DNA of 64,000 bases from Candidatus Ozemibacter sibiricus (GCA_003327425.1 QOQW01000030.1:1-64000); one strand, 5' to 3'; positions 50,480-59,211 are shown, counted from the stretch's first letter. Translations and numbers: made by a program. The notes: generated by a model not told the origin, from the letters alone.

Positions 50480-51766
50480 GTGCTGGCCTATTCCCTCATC
50501 CGCATCTATACCAGTGAGCGCGCGCGGTTCGACGGCAAGCCGCTCTGGGAAGGGATCATCCAGTTCGTCGCAGAACTGAAGATCGCGGCCCGCTGCTTCG
50601 TCAGCAAAGGCCTGGCTGGCTGCTTCGAGAACGGCGAGGTGGCCTTGCCGACCATCGAAGTGCTGGCCTATGACTTCCCGCTGCGGATCGACGTCCTGTT
50701 GCCGACCTCCGAACTGCCGCTCGTGCTGCCCGAACTGGAGGAGATCGTCACCGACGGGCTCATCACCGTCGACCCGGTGAACGTGGTCGCCCACAAGTCG
50801 AGCATGACGATCCTGCCCATGCACCTGCGGGTGCGCTCGGTCATGACGGCCGACCCGACCGTGGTCGCGCCGGAGACGCCCCTGGCCGAGGCGGTGCGGC
50901 TGCTGTTGGCGCGGGGGTTCAACGGGCTGCCGGTGGTCGATGCGCGGCGGCGCCCGGTCGGCATCCTCACCCAGGGCGATCTGATGACGCGCGGGGGGGT
51001 TCCCCTGCGCCTCGGCCTGCTCAGCGAATTCGCCTCCGACCAGCAGAGCGAGGCGCTGGCCAGGCTGGCCGGGCGGACCGTGGCCGAGATCATGACCAGC
51101 CCGGTCATGACGGTGGCGGCCGACCAGCCCCTGTCCGAAGCGGTGAAGATGATGCTGGACCGTGGCCTGAAACGGCTGCCGGTCGTGGGGACCTCAGGCG
51201 AGATCGTCGGCATGCTGGCGCGGTCGGATGTCTTCCGGGCCATTTCCCGGGAATCCCCCGACTGGGACCAGTTGCACCAGTCGTGCTTGACCGTCTCCAA
51301 TCTGACCCGGGTGCGCGACGTCATGGACCGCGATCTCGAGACCATCGCCCCCGATACTCCCGTGGCCGAAGTGCTGCGCAGCCTGTCCTTGCGGGGTCGC
51401 CAGCGGGCGGCCGTGGTCGATCGCGAAGGGCGTCTGCTCGGCCTGCTCACCGACAAGGATCTGCTGAGCGCATTCTCTGACCACAAGCCGGGGGTCTGGG
51501 CCTGGCTGGTGGCGAAGCTCCCGTTCTTCGATATCGGGCGGCAGTACCGCGATCTGTTGGAGCGGGCCCGCCAGACCTGCGCCGCCGATTTCATGCGCAA
51601 AGACCTGGTCACCGTGCATGAGGACGCCCCGATCGACGAAGCCATCCGGCTGATGACCCGGCACCATCTGAAACGCCTGCCGGTGGTGGACAGCCAGGGC
51701 ATCTTCCGCGGGCTGATCGGGCGCGATGCGCTGCTGCGGGCCAACCTGGCGAAAGGGGCCGGCTGA
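50480..51766 (+). CDS. DUF190-CBS4 protein of the fluoride operon
   Basis: A 428-residue cytoplasmic protein. The N-terminal DUF190 domain (about 1-105; LIRIYTSERARFDGKPLWEGIIQFV) is a PII-like fold often encoded next to crcB. Four CBS motifs follow (about 118-170, 200-255, 275-330, 370-425), each with the VVxxxPLxEA and LPVVDxxG pattern. CBS modules sense adenine nucleotides. A regulatory role over the channel or antiporter is likely. GTG start at 50480, 13 bp after crcB. Last gene of the operon, with no clear terminator before the convergent azoR. Confidence 0.93.
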   Translation: MLAYSLIRIYTSERARFDGKPLWEGIIQFVAELKIAARCFVSKGLAGCFENGEVALPTIEVLAYDFPLRIDVLLPTSELPLVLPELEEIVTDGLITVDPVNVVAHKSSMTILPMHLRVRSVMTADPTVVAPETPLAEAVRLLLARGFNGLPVVDARRRPVGILTQGDLMTRGGVPLRLGLLSEFASDQQSEALARLAGRTVAEIMTSPVMTVAADQPLSEAVKMMLDRGLKRLPVVGTSGEIVGMLARSDVFRAISRESPDWDQLHQSCLTVSNLTRVRDVMDRDLETIAPDTPVAEVLRSLSLRGRQRAAVVDREGRLLGLLTDKDLLSAFSDHKPGVWAWLVAKLPFFDIGRQYRDLLERARQTCAADFMRKDLVTVHEDAPIDEAIRLMTRHHLKRLPVVDSQGIFRGLIGRDALLRANLAKGAG

Positions 51767-51789
51767 GGGGCGGGCCGAGCGGAGCCGTG

Positions 51790-52410
51790 TCAGAGGGCGA
51801 CCTGTCGCGCGGCGGCGACCGCCTGCGCCAGCTTCTGATTGGCCACCTCGGGGCCGGCGCCCAGCATCGGCTGGGCATGGATGAAGATCGGATCGGTGAT
51901 GCCGATGAACCCCAGCATGGTGCGCAGGGAGCTTTCCAGGTGATCCATGGCGCGGGCGGGGCCTTCGCTGTAGTCGCCGCCCCGGCTGGTCACGACGATC
52001 ACCCGCTTGCCCTTGGCGAGGCCCTCGGGGCCGTTCTCGGTGTAGCGGAACAGGTGGCGAGGCTGGATGATCACGTCGAAGTAGTGCTTCAACACATAGG
52101 GCATGCCGAAGTTCCACATCGGGGAGCTGATCAGAACGATGTCAGCGGCCTTGAACCGCTCGATATGGGCGAGGATCGGCTCCCAGGCCGGCCGGGTCTC
52201 GTCGTCGAGGTCCTTGCCGCTGAGCAGGCGATACTTGCCGTCGGTGGCCTTGAGGGTCATGGGCGGCAGTTCTTCGGCGAACAGGTCGAGGGTGTCGATC
52301 CGGCCGTCGGGGTGCTGTTCGCGGAAGCGAGCGAGCACCGACTGGGCGATCTTCAGGGTGTTGGATTGCTCGCCTCGAGGAGAGGCGATGATGTGCAGCA
52401 GGGTTTTCAT
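51790..52410 (-). CDS. azoR: FMN-dependent NADH:azo/quinone reductase
   Basis: A 206-residue flavodoxin-fold oxidoreductase of the AzoR family. It shows LLHIIASPRGEQSNTLKIA at the FMN phosphate loop, SSPMWNFGMPYVLKHYFD at the flavin ring and TSRGGDYSEG. It reduces quinones and azo compounds with NADH and protects against electrophiles. The ATG overlaps the stop of the upstream marR gene (ATGA at 52410-52407), so the pair is co-regulated. SD is AAGGAGG. Confidence 0.95.
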   Translation of the reverse strand: MKTLLHIIASPRGEQSNTLKIAQSVLARFREQHPDGRIDTLDLFAEELPPMTLKATDGKYRLLSGKDLDDETRPAWEPILAHIERFKAADIVLISSPMWNFGMPYVLKHYFDVIIQPRHLFRYTENGPEGLAKGKRVIVVTSRGGDYSEGPARAMDHLESSLRTMLGFIGITDPIFIHAQPMLGAGPEVANQKLAQAVAAARQVAL

Positions 52411-53018
52411 GGGGTCCTCCTTGGATGGACAGGGTGGCCACCGCGGGGAATCGCGGCGGGGGCGTGGGGTGACGGACGGGGGGAGCGGGCCTGGCGGACA
52501 CGACCAGGATCGGAGCCGTGCGGCGGGCGGGGCCGGGAGGCGACGCTCTTCCGTTCAGGGGATGGCGGGTAAGGGTCGAGGGACAGGCCGAGTTTGCGAC
52601 AGAGGGCGGCCAGCCTGGTCTGTTCGGCCGCGGTCAGCCCGCGGAAGGCAGCGGTGACGACCTGGACATGCCGGGGCAGGAGTCTGGCGACCAGCGCGTG
52701 GCCACGTGGGGTCAAGGCCACCGGTCGACACCGCCGGTCGGCGGACGGCTGGCGGACGATCAGGCCCTGACGAACCAGATTGTCGAGGACCAGGGTCAGG
52801 TTGCCCGGCGATTTCAGGATCTTGCGGCCGAGATCGCCGGGAGTGAGGGGCCCGAGGTGGAACAGGGCCTCGAGCACGCCGAACTGGCTCTCGGTCAGAC
52901 CGGCCGCCTCGAAGACAGTACGAGTGTGCCGCGCCACGCTCGCCGCGGCGCGCAAGAGCTTGATGAAAGCGTCGAGGGCGCGGACTTCGGCGGTCGTTCC
53001 CTGGTAATGCGTACTCAT
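52407..53018 (-). CDS. MarR-family transcriptional regulator
   Basis: A 203-residue winged-helix regulator. The MarR core spans about 12-150 (LTESQFGVLEALFHLGPLTPGDLGRKIL and NLVRQGLIVRQPSADRRCRPVALT as recognition helix and wing). A further 50 residues are a Pro/Arg/Ser-rich tail, unusual for the family, which ends exactly at an ATGA overlap with azoR. Start at 53018 is favoured; an in-frame ATG at 53057 would lie upstream of the predicted transcript start. Two palindromes in the AT-rich promoter look like its operators, suggesting autorepression relieved by electrophiles. Confidence 0.92.
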   Translation of the reverse strand: MSTHYQGTTAEVRALDAFIKLLRAAASVARHTRTVFEAAGLTESQFGVLEALFHLGPLTPGDLGRKILKSPGNLTLVLDNLVRQGLIVRQPSADRRCRPVALTPRGHALVARLLPRHVQVVTAAFRGLTAAEQTRLAALCRKLGLSLDPYPPSPERKSVASRPRPPHGSDPGRVRQARSPRPSPHAPAAIPRGGHPVHPRRTP

Positions 53019-53043
53019 AAGGTTTGGCAATTCCTTCAATGTA

Positions 53044-53094
53044 AAAATGTTCGACATCAAAATAAATGTCAAGGCAAAAGTTAGATTTTTCTAA
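53044..53094 (-). promoter_or_regulatory. marR-azoR promoter with palindromic operators
   Basis: AT-rich patch in a GC-rich genome. On the minus strand a perfect TTGACA -35 (53072-53067) stands 17 bp from a weak CATTTT -10 (53049-53044). GACAT-N8-ATGTC (53053-53070) overlaps the -35 and spacer, and TTAGA-N4-TCTAA (53081-53094) lies just upstream. Both are symmetric and of a size suited to a MarR dimer. Confidence 0.65.
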
Positions 53095-53507
53095 TTTTTG
53101 GGGCGGTGGCCACCCGGCGCGCGGTGGTCTGAGAGGGGGAAGAAGGTCACTCCCATCAGGATGGCTATAATCTGGGATGGGGAGCTGCCCTGGGGGCCGA
53201 CGGACGACGGAGGGGCCCGGCACGGTCTCAGAGAGGCATGGGCGAGACCAATGGCGACGGACGACTCGCCGTGCGTTCGCTGGAGCGCCTGGAGGATTCA
53301 GCGTCCGCCAGGCGAACCCGACAGGTTCGCCAGGGCGCTACCAGGGGTCCAGGGGCCAAAGGCCCCTGGTAAATGAGCTGGTTGAGATTCAGCCTGACCT
53401 TGGGGCCTTCCCATCGAGCTGAGGTTGGGGCTGGCAGGCGGTGGATCGCTCGAGGGGACCCGGGGTGGATGTGGTAGAATTGGTTAATCGCAGCAGGAGA
53501 CGAATGG
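53095..53507. other. intergenic region with orphan promoter-like box and palindromes
   Basis: A 413-bp gap. A perfect TATAAT on the plus strand at 53166-53171 has only a weak -35. It is followed by hairpins (GGCGAACC/GGTTCGCC near 53309-53329) and the CCAGGGGCC/GGCCCCTGG repeat (53342-53371). The next gene has its own TGG-TAGAAT at 53475-53480. No gene is supported; a small RNA is possible. Confidence 0.4.
53340..53372. repeat. dispersed palindromic repeat, copy B
   Basis: ACCAGGGGT is followed by CCAGGGGCC/GGCCCCTGG with an AAA loop. Identical to copy A at 21711-21743 except in the loop and immediate flanks. Like copy A it is preceded by a separate hairpin. Confidence 0.65.
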
Positions 53508-54227
53508 ATGATGACCCAAGCGCGCTGTTGGTGGGTGGTCCTGGTACTCGTTGGGGCGCTGATGGCAACGACCCTGCCAGGGAGAGCCGCGGCGGAAGCC
53601 GAAGGGTTCATGCCGGCCTGGCAGGTGGGCGACGCCTGGGTCGTCGAGGCGCGGTATCGCAACCTGGCCCGCGGGGAAGATGCCTGGCTGCCGCCGATCC
53701 GCTGGCGCTTCCATGTGCGCTCGGCCCGCGAGGTCGATGGCGAGCCGTGCTTCCTGGTCCATGTGGTGCCGTTGGGGCGCCCCGACCTGAAGGTGCAGGC
53801 CGTGCTCTGGTTGGCCCAACGCGACCTGCGGCCGGTCCGGGTGATCGATGTGTTCCCGCTGCGGGGCGTGGCGACGGCCCGTCGCCGCGAGTTCGATCCG
53901 CAGCGGCTGACCCCGCTGTTCCCCGAAGGCGCGCTGATTCCCTACGCGCTGCCGCTGTTCCCGCTGGCCGCTCCGGCCCGCACGACCGGTCCGACCGTCG
54001 TCGTCGGGGAAAAATCGGTGGCGGTGGCCTCGACCACCTTCGTCGACCGGGTCTCCCAGACCTGGAGCCGCACGCCGCGGGGCTTCATTGTCGACCTCGA
54101 CGACGGGCAGCCGGGCGGCAGCATCCGGCAGGAGTGGCGAAAAGGGCTGCCGTGGGCAGTCTGGCAGATCGGCCGGGCCATGGAGGTGCGGCTGGTCGAG
54201 CCAGCTCCCGAGGAGGAACGCCGATGA
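53508..54227 (+). CDS. secreted protein of unknown function, partner of the elicitor-like protein
   Basis: A 239-residue exported protein (signal peptide about 1-29, GRAAAEA). The body is beta-rich with Trp and Arg, e.g. WQVGDAWVVEARYRN and GEPCFLVHVVPLGRP. I do not recognise a family; the WxVGDxWxVExR opening resembles extracytoplasmic proteins of unknown function. It overlaps the next gene by 4 bp (ATGA), so the two are translated together. Start at ATG 53508, with GGAG upstream and an extended TGG-TAGAAT -10 at 53475-53480. Confidence 0.75.
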   Translation: MMTQARCWWVVLVLVGALMATTLPGRAAAEAEGFMPAWQVGDAWVVEARYRNLARGEDAWLPPIRWRFHVRSAREVDGEPCFLVHVVPLGRPDLKVQAVLWLAQRDLRPVRVIDVFPLRGVATARRREFDPQRLTPLFPEGALIPYALPLFPLAAPARTTGPTVVVGEKSVAVASTTFVDRVSQTWSRTPRGFIVDLDDGQPGGSIRQEWRKGLPWAVWQIGRAMEVRLVEPAPEEERR

Positions 54228-55330
54228 CTCGACGCGGGTGGTCGATCTGGCTGGGGCTGTGGCTGACCATGGCGGTGGCAGGCTGGCCCGCGATGGTCGG
54301 CGGGCAGACGACGGCGTCGGGCGCGTTCAAGTTGGCGCCCACCGGGCGTGAGGTCGCGATCATCCGGCCCCATCCGTGGTCGGGCTGGTATTGGCCGTGG
54401 GCCCGCGTACCGATGGCCAAAGTGCTGGCGAAATACGACACCTTCGTGGCCCGCCGCACCGGGAGGAATCCGGGGGCCGCCGCCTGGGAGCGGAAGCATC
54501 ATCGTGGCGGCGAGGAGTGGTCGGGCCATTGCAATGGCTGGGCGGCCGCCGCCGTGCTCGAACCCGAGCCCCGCGCTCCCCGCACCGTCGATGGCATGAC
54601 CTTCACGGTGGGCGAGCAGAAAGGCCTGCTCAGCGAACTCTACATGGACTGCTACCACCAGTTCTACGGCACGCGCTGCTACTCATCGAAATCCGATCCT
54701 GACATCCTGCCCCACCATTTCCATCGCCTGCTGCTGGAATACATGAAAGAACGGCAGGTGCCGATCGTCATCGACGCCGACGCCGGTTCCCCCGTCTGGA
54801 ACTATCCCGCTTACGCCTTCGAGACGACCTGGACGACCGACGCCCGGCGCGGCAAAGCCGATGTCACCACCAAGCTCTATCTGGCCGACGACAACGTCAA
54901 TGCCGATTTCCTCGGTACCAAAGGCCTGATCAAGACCTATCGCTATACCCTCGACCTCAATGCGGCCGGCGAGGTGATCGGCGGCGCCTGGGCCCGCGGT
55001 ACCGGCAAGAATCATCCCGATTTTGTCTGGGTGCCGACGGCCAACAGCCCGCCCGCCGGCTGGCAGAATCCCGCCGTCGAGGAGGCCATGGTCCGGGCCA
55101 TCGTGGGCAGCCCTGCTCCGACACCACCTTCTCCGCCTTCCCCACCTTCCTCGCCCCCTCCGCCCCCGGCCCCTCCTCCCGCTTCGTCCCCAGCCGGGGT
55201 GGCCAGCCTCTCGCGCATGGTGATGGCCGGCGAGCCCGCGGGCGTGGCTGCTGGCGCGGTCGAGGCCTACGATGCCGTTCTGCAGGAAGCCGGTCTCGAC
55301 CCCGCCGCCCTCTTCGCGACCGAGCCGTAA
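54224..55330 (+). CDS. transglutaminase-elicitor-like secreted protein
   Basis: A 368-residue exported protein (signal peptide about 1-28). It resembles the transglutaminase elicitor family (PF16683 type): EEWSGHCNGWAAAAVLEPEP with candidate nucleophile Cys103, GMTFTVGEQKGLLSELY, FYGTRC, HHFHRLLLEYM and DADAGSPVWNYPAY, with NHPDFVW as possible acid. The fold would be papain/transglutaminase-like. Then comes a Pro/Ser-rich spacer (about 300-330) and a short Ala-rich helical tail. It may cross-link or hydrolyse envelope or foreign proteins. ATGA overlap with the upstream secreted protein marks them as a pair. Confidence 0.8.
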   Translation: MTRRGWSIWLGLWLTMAVAGWPAMVGGQTTASGAFKLAPTGREVAIIRPHPWSGWYWPWARVPMAKVLAKYDTFVARRTGRNPGAAAWERKHHRGGEEWSGHCNGWAAAAVLEPEPRAPRTVDGMTFTVGEQKGLLSELYMDCYHQFYGTRCYSSKSDPDILPHHFHRLLLEYMKERQVPIVIDADAGSPVWNYPAYAFETTWTTDARRGKADVTTKLYLADDNVNADFLGTKGLIKTYRYTLDLNAAGEVIGGAWARGTGKNHPDFVWVPTANSPPAGWQNPAVEEAMVRAIVGSPAPTPPSPPSPPSSPPPPPAPPPASSPAGVASLSRMVMAGEPAGVAAGAVEAYDAVLQEAGLDPAALFATEP

Positions 55331-55463
55331 TCGGCGCTTCATCTCCTCCAAGATTGTCGCGCCGGCGAGCGGCCAGAGGCAGGGAGTTCGCCACCCAACG
55401 CGGTACCTTGCTTCAGACGGTCGCAGCAGACAGGCCGAGCGGGAACCAGCCATTCTTGCCCTT

Positions 55464-55479
55464 TGTTCAGGAGCAGGTT
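55464..55479 (+). repeat. 16-bp dispersed repeat, copy 2
   Basis: Exact match to 44337-44352. Followed by weaker similarity for about 19 bp. Confidence 0.5.
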
Positions 55480-55579
55480 GGTCCGCAGGGCTCGCCAGGT
55501 GTGGGGAGTTCGCCGAGCCCGCTTGTCGAGAGCAGATCCTGATCGCTGAGCGGGCATCGCTGGACAGGCGCGCCGTGGC

Positions 55580-55608
55580 TTGAGATGCGGCCCTGGTTCA
55601 GCTACACT
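55580..55608 (+). promoter_or_regulatory. sigma70-type promoter of selC
   Basis: TTGAGA (55580-55585), 17 bp, TACACT (55603-55608). Initiation near 55615 is 22 bp before the tRNA. Confidence 0.75.
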
Positions 55609-55636
55609 GAAGGGGGCCAGGCGCCCCGGCTACCCT

Positions 55637-55728
55637 GGAGAGGACGGGACTGGTGTCCCACCTGGTCTTCAAAACCAGCAGCGGGCGGATAACACCGTCT
55701 GTGGCAGGTTCGATTCCTGCCCTCTCTG
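55637..55728 (+). tRNA. selC: tRNA-Sec (anticodon TCA)
   Basis: A 92-nt tRNA with the special selenocysteine architecture. It has a GGAGAGG/CCTCTCT acceptor, a long D stem (GGGAC/GTCCC) and an anticodon arm CTGGT-CTTCAAA-ACCAG with UCA at 55669-55671. A long variable arm follows, then T arm GCAGG-TTCGATT-CCTGC and the G73 discriminator characteristic of tRNA-Sec. CCA is not encoded. It lies just upstream of selA-selB. Confidence 0.96.
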
Positions 55729-55819
55729 ATGAAGATGCTCGCAGGCGGATGTGGACAGCGTTCGCGGCACATCTGCTCCACGAGGGCGGGGTGGATCAGG
55801 GTTCGGAAGAGGCAGGCAG

Positions 55820-57247
55820 GTGAACAAGGGGCGACAGGAGCAGTTGCGGCAGCTGCCGGCGGTCGATCGGCTGCTCGGGCATGAACGGCTGCAGGGACCG
55901 ATCAAAGAATTCGGGATCGATCTGGTGAAGCACGCCGTCCGCCAGGCGATCGAAGCGGCGCGCGCGGGAGTGCGCGAGCGCGGCGAGAGGCCCGACCTGG
56001 CGGCCATCCTCGACGAGGTCGAGCGGCGGTGCCGGGCGATCGCGCGGCCGTCGCTGCGGGCCATGGTCAACGCCACCGGCGTGCTCATCCATACCAATCT
56101 GGGGCGAGCCCCGATCGGCGCCCGCCTGTTCGAAGAGATCCGCGGCGCCCTGCAGGGGTATGCCAACCTCGAGTTCGATCTGGCCACCGGCGAACGAGGC
56201 AGTCGGCACGAGCATCTGCAGGCCCTGCTGTGCTACCTGACCGGGGCCGAGGACGCCGTCGTGGTCAACAACAACGCCGCCGCGCTGGTGCTGATCCTGA
56301 GCACGTTCGCCGCCGGCCGCGAGGTCATCGTCTCGCGGGGCGAGCTGATCGAGATCGGCGGCAGCTTCCGGCTGCCCGAGATTTTAGCGACGAGCGGGGC
56401 CCGGCTGGTCGAAGTGGGAACGACCAACCGCACCCGCCTGGCCGACTACGCTGCGGCGATCACTCCCCAGACGGCGTTGCTGCTGAAATCGCACACCTCG
56501 AATTTCGCGATCCGGGGCTTCACCGCCACGCCGACCCTCGAGGAATTGAGCGACCTGGGCCGGGCCCGCGGCGTGCCGGTGGTCTACGACATCGGCTCGG
56601 GGCTGCTGCGCCGGCCGCCCGGCTGGCCGCTGGCCGACGAGCCCGACGTTCGCCGCGCCGTGGCCGCTGGTCTCGACCTGGTCACGTTCAGCGGCGACAA
56701 GCTGCTGGGCGGGCCGCAGGCCGGCATCGTGGTCGGGCGGGCCGCGTTGGTGGCGCGGCTGAAGCAGGCACCATTGATGCGGGCGCTGCGGGTGGGCAAG
56801 CTGATCATCGCCGCGCTGGCCAGCGCCTGTCGGGCCTGGCTCGATGACGAGCGCCTGGCCGAGGCCATCCCGGTGCTCGGCATGTTGCGGACCACCCTCG
56901 CCCAGCTGGCCGTCCGGGCCAGCCGCTTGCAGACCCATTTGGCCGAGCGGGGCGTCGTGGCCCATCTGGAGCCCAGCTCCGGCCAGGCCGGGGGCGGAAC
57001 GCTGCCCGACCTGCAGATTCCCAGCTGGGCCGTGGTCATCGCCCCGCCGGCCGGGTCGCCGGCGGGGCGGTCGGCGTTCGCCGAGCGGCTCTTCCGGGCC
57101 CTGCTCGCCCGCGAGCGGCCCATCCTGGCCATCCTGCGGCAAGGTCGCCTGGCGCTCGACGTCTTGACCCTGCCCGACGACGACCTGCCGGCCATCGCGG
57201 CCGAGGTGGCCGCCGCCGTGGCCGTGGCCCGGGGGGAGGCCGCGTGA
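55820..57247 (+). CDS. selA: L-seryl-tRNA(Sec) selenium transferase
   Basis: A 475-residue PLP enzyme that converts Ser-tRNA(Sec) to Sec-tRNA(Sec) using selenophosphate. Family motifs: NATGVLIHTNLGRAP, NNNAAALVLIL, RGELIEIGGSFRLPEI and DLVTFSGDKLLGGPQAG with PLP Lys294. GTG at 55820 is chosen as start since the preceding frame overlaps tRNA-Sec flanks. It overlaps selB by GTGA. No selD is in this window. Confidence 0.96.
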   Translation: MNKGRQEQLRQLPAVDRLLGHERLQGPIKEFGIDLVKHAVRQAIEAARAGVRERGERPDLAAILDEVERRCRAIARPSLRAMVNATGVLIHTNLGRAPIGARLFEEIRGALQGYANLEFDLATGERGSRHEHLQALLCYLTGAEDAVVVNNNAAALVLILSTFAAGREVIVSRGELIEIGGSFRLPEILATSGARLVEVGTTNRTRLADYAAAITPQTALLLKSHTSNFAIRGFTATPTLEELSDLGRARGVPVVYDIGSGLLRRPPGWPLADEPDVRRAVAAGLDLVTFSGDKLLGGPQAGIVVGRAALVARLKQAPLMRALRVGKLIIAALASACRAWLDDERLAEAIPVLGMLRTTLAQLAVRASRLQTHLAERGVVAHLEPSSGQAGGGTLPDLQIPSWAVVIAPPAGSPAGRSAFAERLFRALLARERPILAILRQGRLALDVLTLPDDDLPAIAAEVAAAVAVARGEAA

Positions 57248-59211
57248 AGCACCTGATTCTCGGCACGGCCGGCCACGTCGATCATGGCAAGACCGCGCTG
57301 ATCCGCGCCCTCACCGGCATTGAATGCGACACGCACAAAGAAGAACGGGAGCGGGGCATCACCATTCACCTCGGGTTCGCCCACTTCACGCTGCCCTCCG
57401 GCGATCGTCTCGGCATCGTCGATGTGCCGGGGCACCGCGATTTCATCCATACCATGGTCAGCGGTGCCACCGGCATCGATCTCGTGCTGCTGGTCATCGC
57501 CGCCGACAGCGGGGTGATGCCCCAGACCCGCGAGCACCTGCAGATCATGGAGATCCTCGGTCTGCGGCAGGGCATCGTGGTCTTGACCAAGATCGATCTG
57601 GTCGACGCAGAAATGCTCGAGATCTGCGAATTCGATGTGCGGGAGTTCCTGGCCGGTACCTTCTTGGCCGAGGCGCCGGTGGTCAAAGTGTCGGCCAGGA
57701 CGGGCGCCGGTCTCGACACGCTGCGCCAGGCCATCGCGACCGCGGTCGCCAAGGCCACTCCGCGCGATGCCGATGGGCTGTTCCGGCTCTATGTCGATCG
57801 GGTGTTCTCGGTCAGCGGGTTCGGCACGGTCGTCACCGGCACCGTCATCGGCGGTCGGCTCCGGCGCGAAGAGACGGTCGTCCTGCAGGGAAGCCATCCC
57901 CAGACGGTGCGGGTGCGCCGGCTCGAGCGGCACGGGCAGGAGGTCGAGGCGGTCCAGGCCGGCGATCGGGCTTCCCTCAACCTGGCCGGGATCGAGCGGA
58001 CCGCCATCGCTCGGGGCGATCTGCTGGCCGGTCGCGAGCTGCCCCCCACCGCGATGTTCGATGCCACGCTGCGGCTGCATGCCCCCCACCGCGAACTGGG
58101 GCTGTGGTCGCAGGCGATCCTGCATGCCGGCACCTTCGAGCGGCAGGCCCGGATCCATCTGATCGACAAGGACCGCCTGCGGCCCGGCGAGTCGGCCATC
58201 GTGCAGATCCATGTGGACAAGCCGGTCTTCCTGCAGCATGGCGACCGCTTCGTCCTGCGCACCACCTCATGCGACCAGACGCTGGGCGGCGGCGAGGTCA
58301 TCGATGCTGCCCCCCTCCACCACCGGCGACGGCCCGAACGCCTGGTGCAGGAATTGAACCTGATCGCCCAGGGCAAGCTCGACGAGTTGATCGCCCTCGA
58401 AGTGCGCAAAGCCGGGAAGCCCCTGACCGTCGGCGAGATCGCCGACCGCCTGCACGTCGCCCCGGAGCGGGTCCAGCGCGCGCTCGACGAAGGGCGGCTG
58501 ACCAGCCTGACCTCGTTCGAGACCGGCGAAGGGCCTGTGCTGCTCCCCCAGGTGGCGCGCGACCAGATGCGGGCGACCATCCTGGCCGCAGTGACCGACT
58601 ACCGCCAGCGGCATCGGCTGTCGAGCCGGGGCATCGATCTCGACGAACTGCGCCGCGTGCTGCGGTTCGAGCGCCGGCCGGCGCACGATGAGGTCATCCT
58701 GGCCATCCTGCGCGGGCTGGTCGAGAAGGAGAAGGTGCGCGAACACGAGCGCTCGTGGCTGCCGTTCGACGATCGCGGCGAGGTCGATCCGCGGCTGCGG
58801 CGCGCGGTGGCCGCGGTCGAGCGCTACATGGCCGGGTGCGGCCTGCAAACGCCGTTGCTGACCCAGATCAAGGCGGTGGCCAGGCAGGAAGGAGTGGGCG
58901 AAAAAGACGTCGGTGCCATCCTGCATCACCTGGTCGCCGCCGGTCGTGCCGTCAAGATCGAGCAGGAGCACCTCCACCGGCAGGTGGTCGACGCCTGCCG
59001 GGAGAAGCTGGTCGCCCATTTGCGCCAGACCGGCCGGGCGATCAAGGTCAGCGAATTCCGCGACCTGATCGGGGGCAATCGCAAGATCTGCCTGCTGCTG
59101 CTGAATCACTTCGATGCCGAGGGCATCACGGTGCGCCAGGGGGACGATCGGATCCTGCACCCCCGCTGGTCGTGTCGTATGGATGAGATCAGGCAACAGG
59201 GCGATCCGTGA
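57244..59211 (+). CDS. selB: selenocysteine-specific elongation factor
   Basis: A 655-residue GTPase delivering Sec-tRNA to UGA codons with a SECIS. The G domain has GTAGHVDHGKTALIRALTG, DVPGHRDF and LTKIDL. Beta-barrel domains II/III are followed by the C-terminal winged-helix array (about 385-650) that binds the SECIS. GTG start overlaps selA's stop. The 3' end overlaps the convergent gene at 59189 by 23 bp. Confidence 0.96.
   Translation: MKHLILGTAGHVDHGKTALIRALTGIECDTHKEERERGITIHLGFAHFTLPSGDRLGIVDVPGHRDFIHTMVSGATGIDLVLLVIAADSGVMPQTREHLQIMEILGLRQGIVVLTKIDLVDAEMLEICEFDVREFLAGTFLAEAPVVKVSARTGAGLDTLRQAIATAVAKATPRDADGLFRLYVDRVFSVSGFGTVVTGTVIGGRLRREETVVLQGSHPQTVRVRRLERHGQEVEAVQAGDRASLNLAGIERTAIARGDLLAGRELPPTAMFDATLRLHAPHRELGLWSQAILHAGTFERQARIHLIDKDRLRPGESAIVQIHVDKPVFLQHGDRFVLRTTSCDQTLGGGEVIDAAPLHHRRRPERLVQELNLIAQGKLDELIALEVRKAGKPLTVGEIADRLHVAPERVQRALDEGRLTSLTSFETGEGPVLLPQVARDQMRATILAAVTDYRQRHRLSSRGIDLDELRRVLRFERRPAHDEVILAILRGLVEKEKVREHERSWLPFDDRGEVDPRLRRAVAAVERYMAGCGLQTPLLTQIKAVARQEGVGEKDVGAILHHLVAAGRAVKIEQEHLHRQVVDACREKLVAHLRQTGRAIKVSEFRDLIGGNRKICLLLLNHFDAEGITVRQGDDRILHPRWSCRMDEIRQQGDP

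Larger units (their letters stand above)
55331..55636. other. intergenic region before selC
   Basis: A 306-bp gap. It contains the second copy of the 16-bp repeat (55464-55479), a GGGCTCG/CGAGCCC hairpin about 20 bp downstream of it, and the selC promoter at 55580-55608. No gene is seen. Confidence 0.5.
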
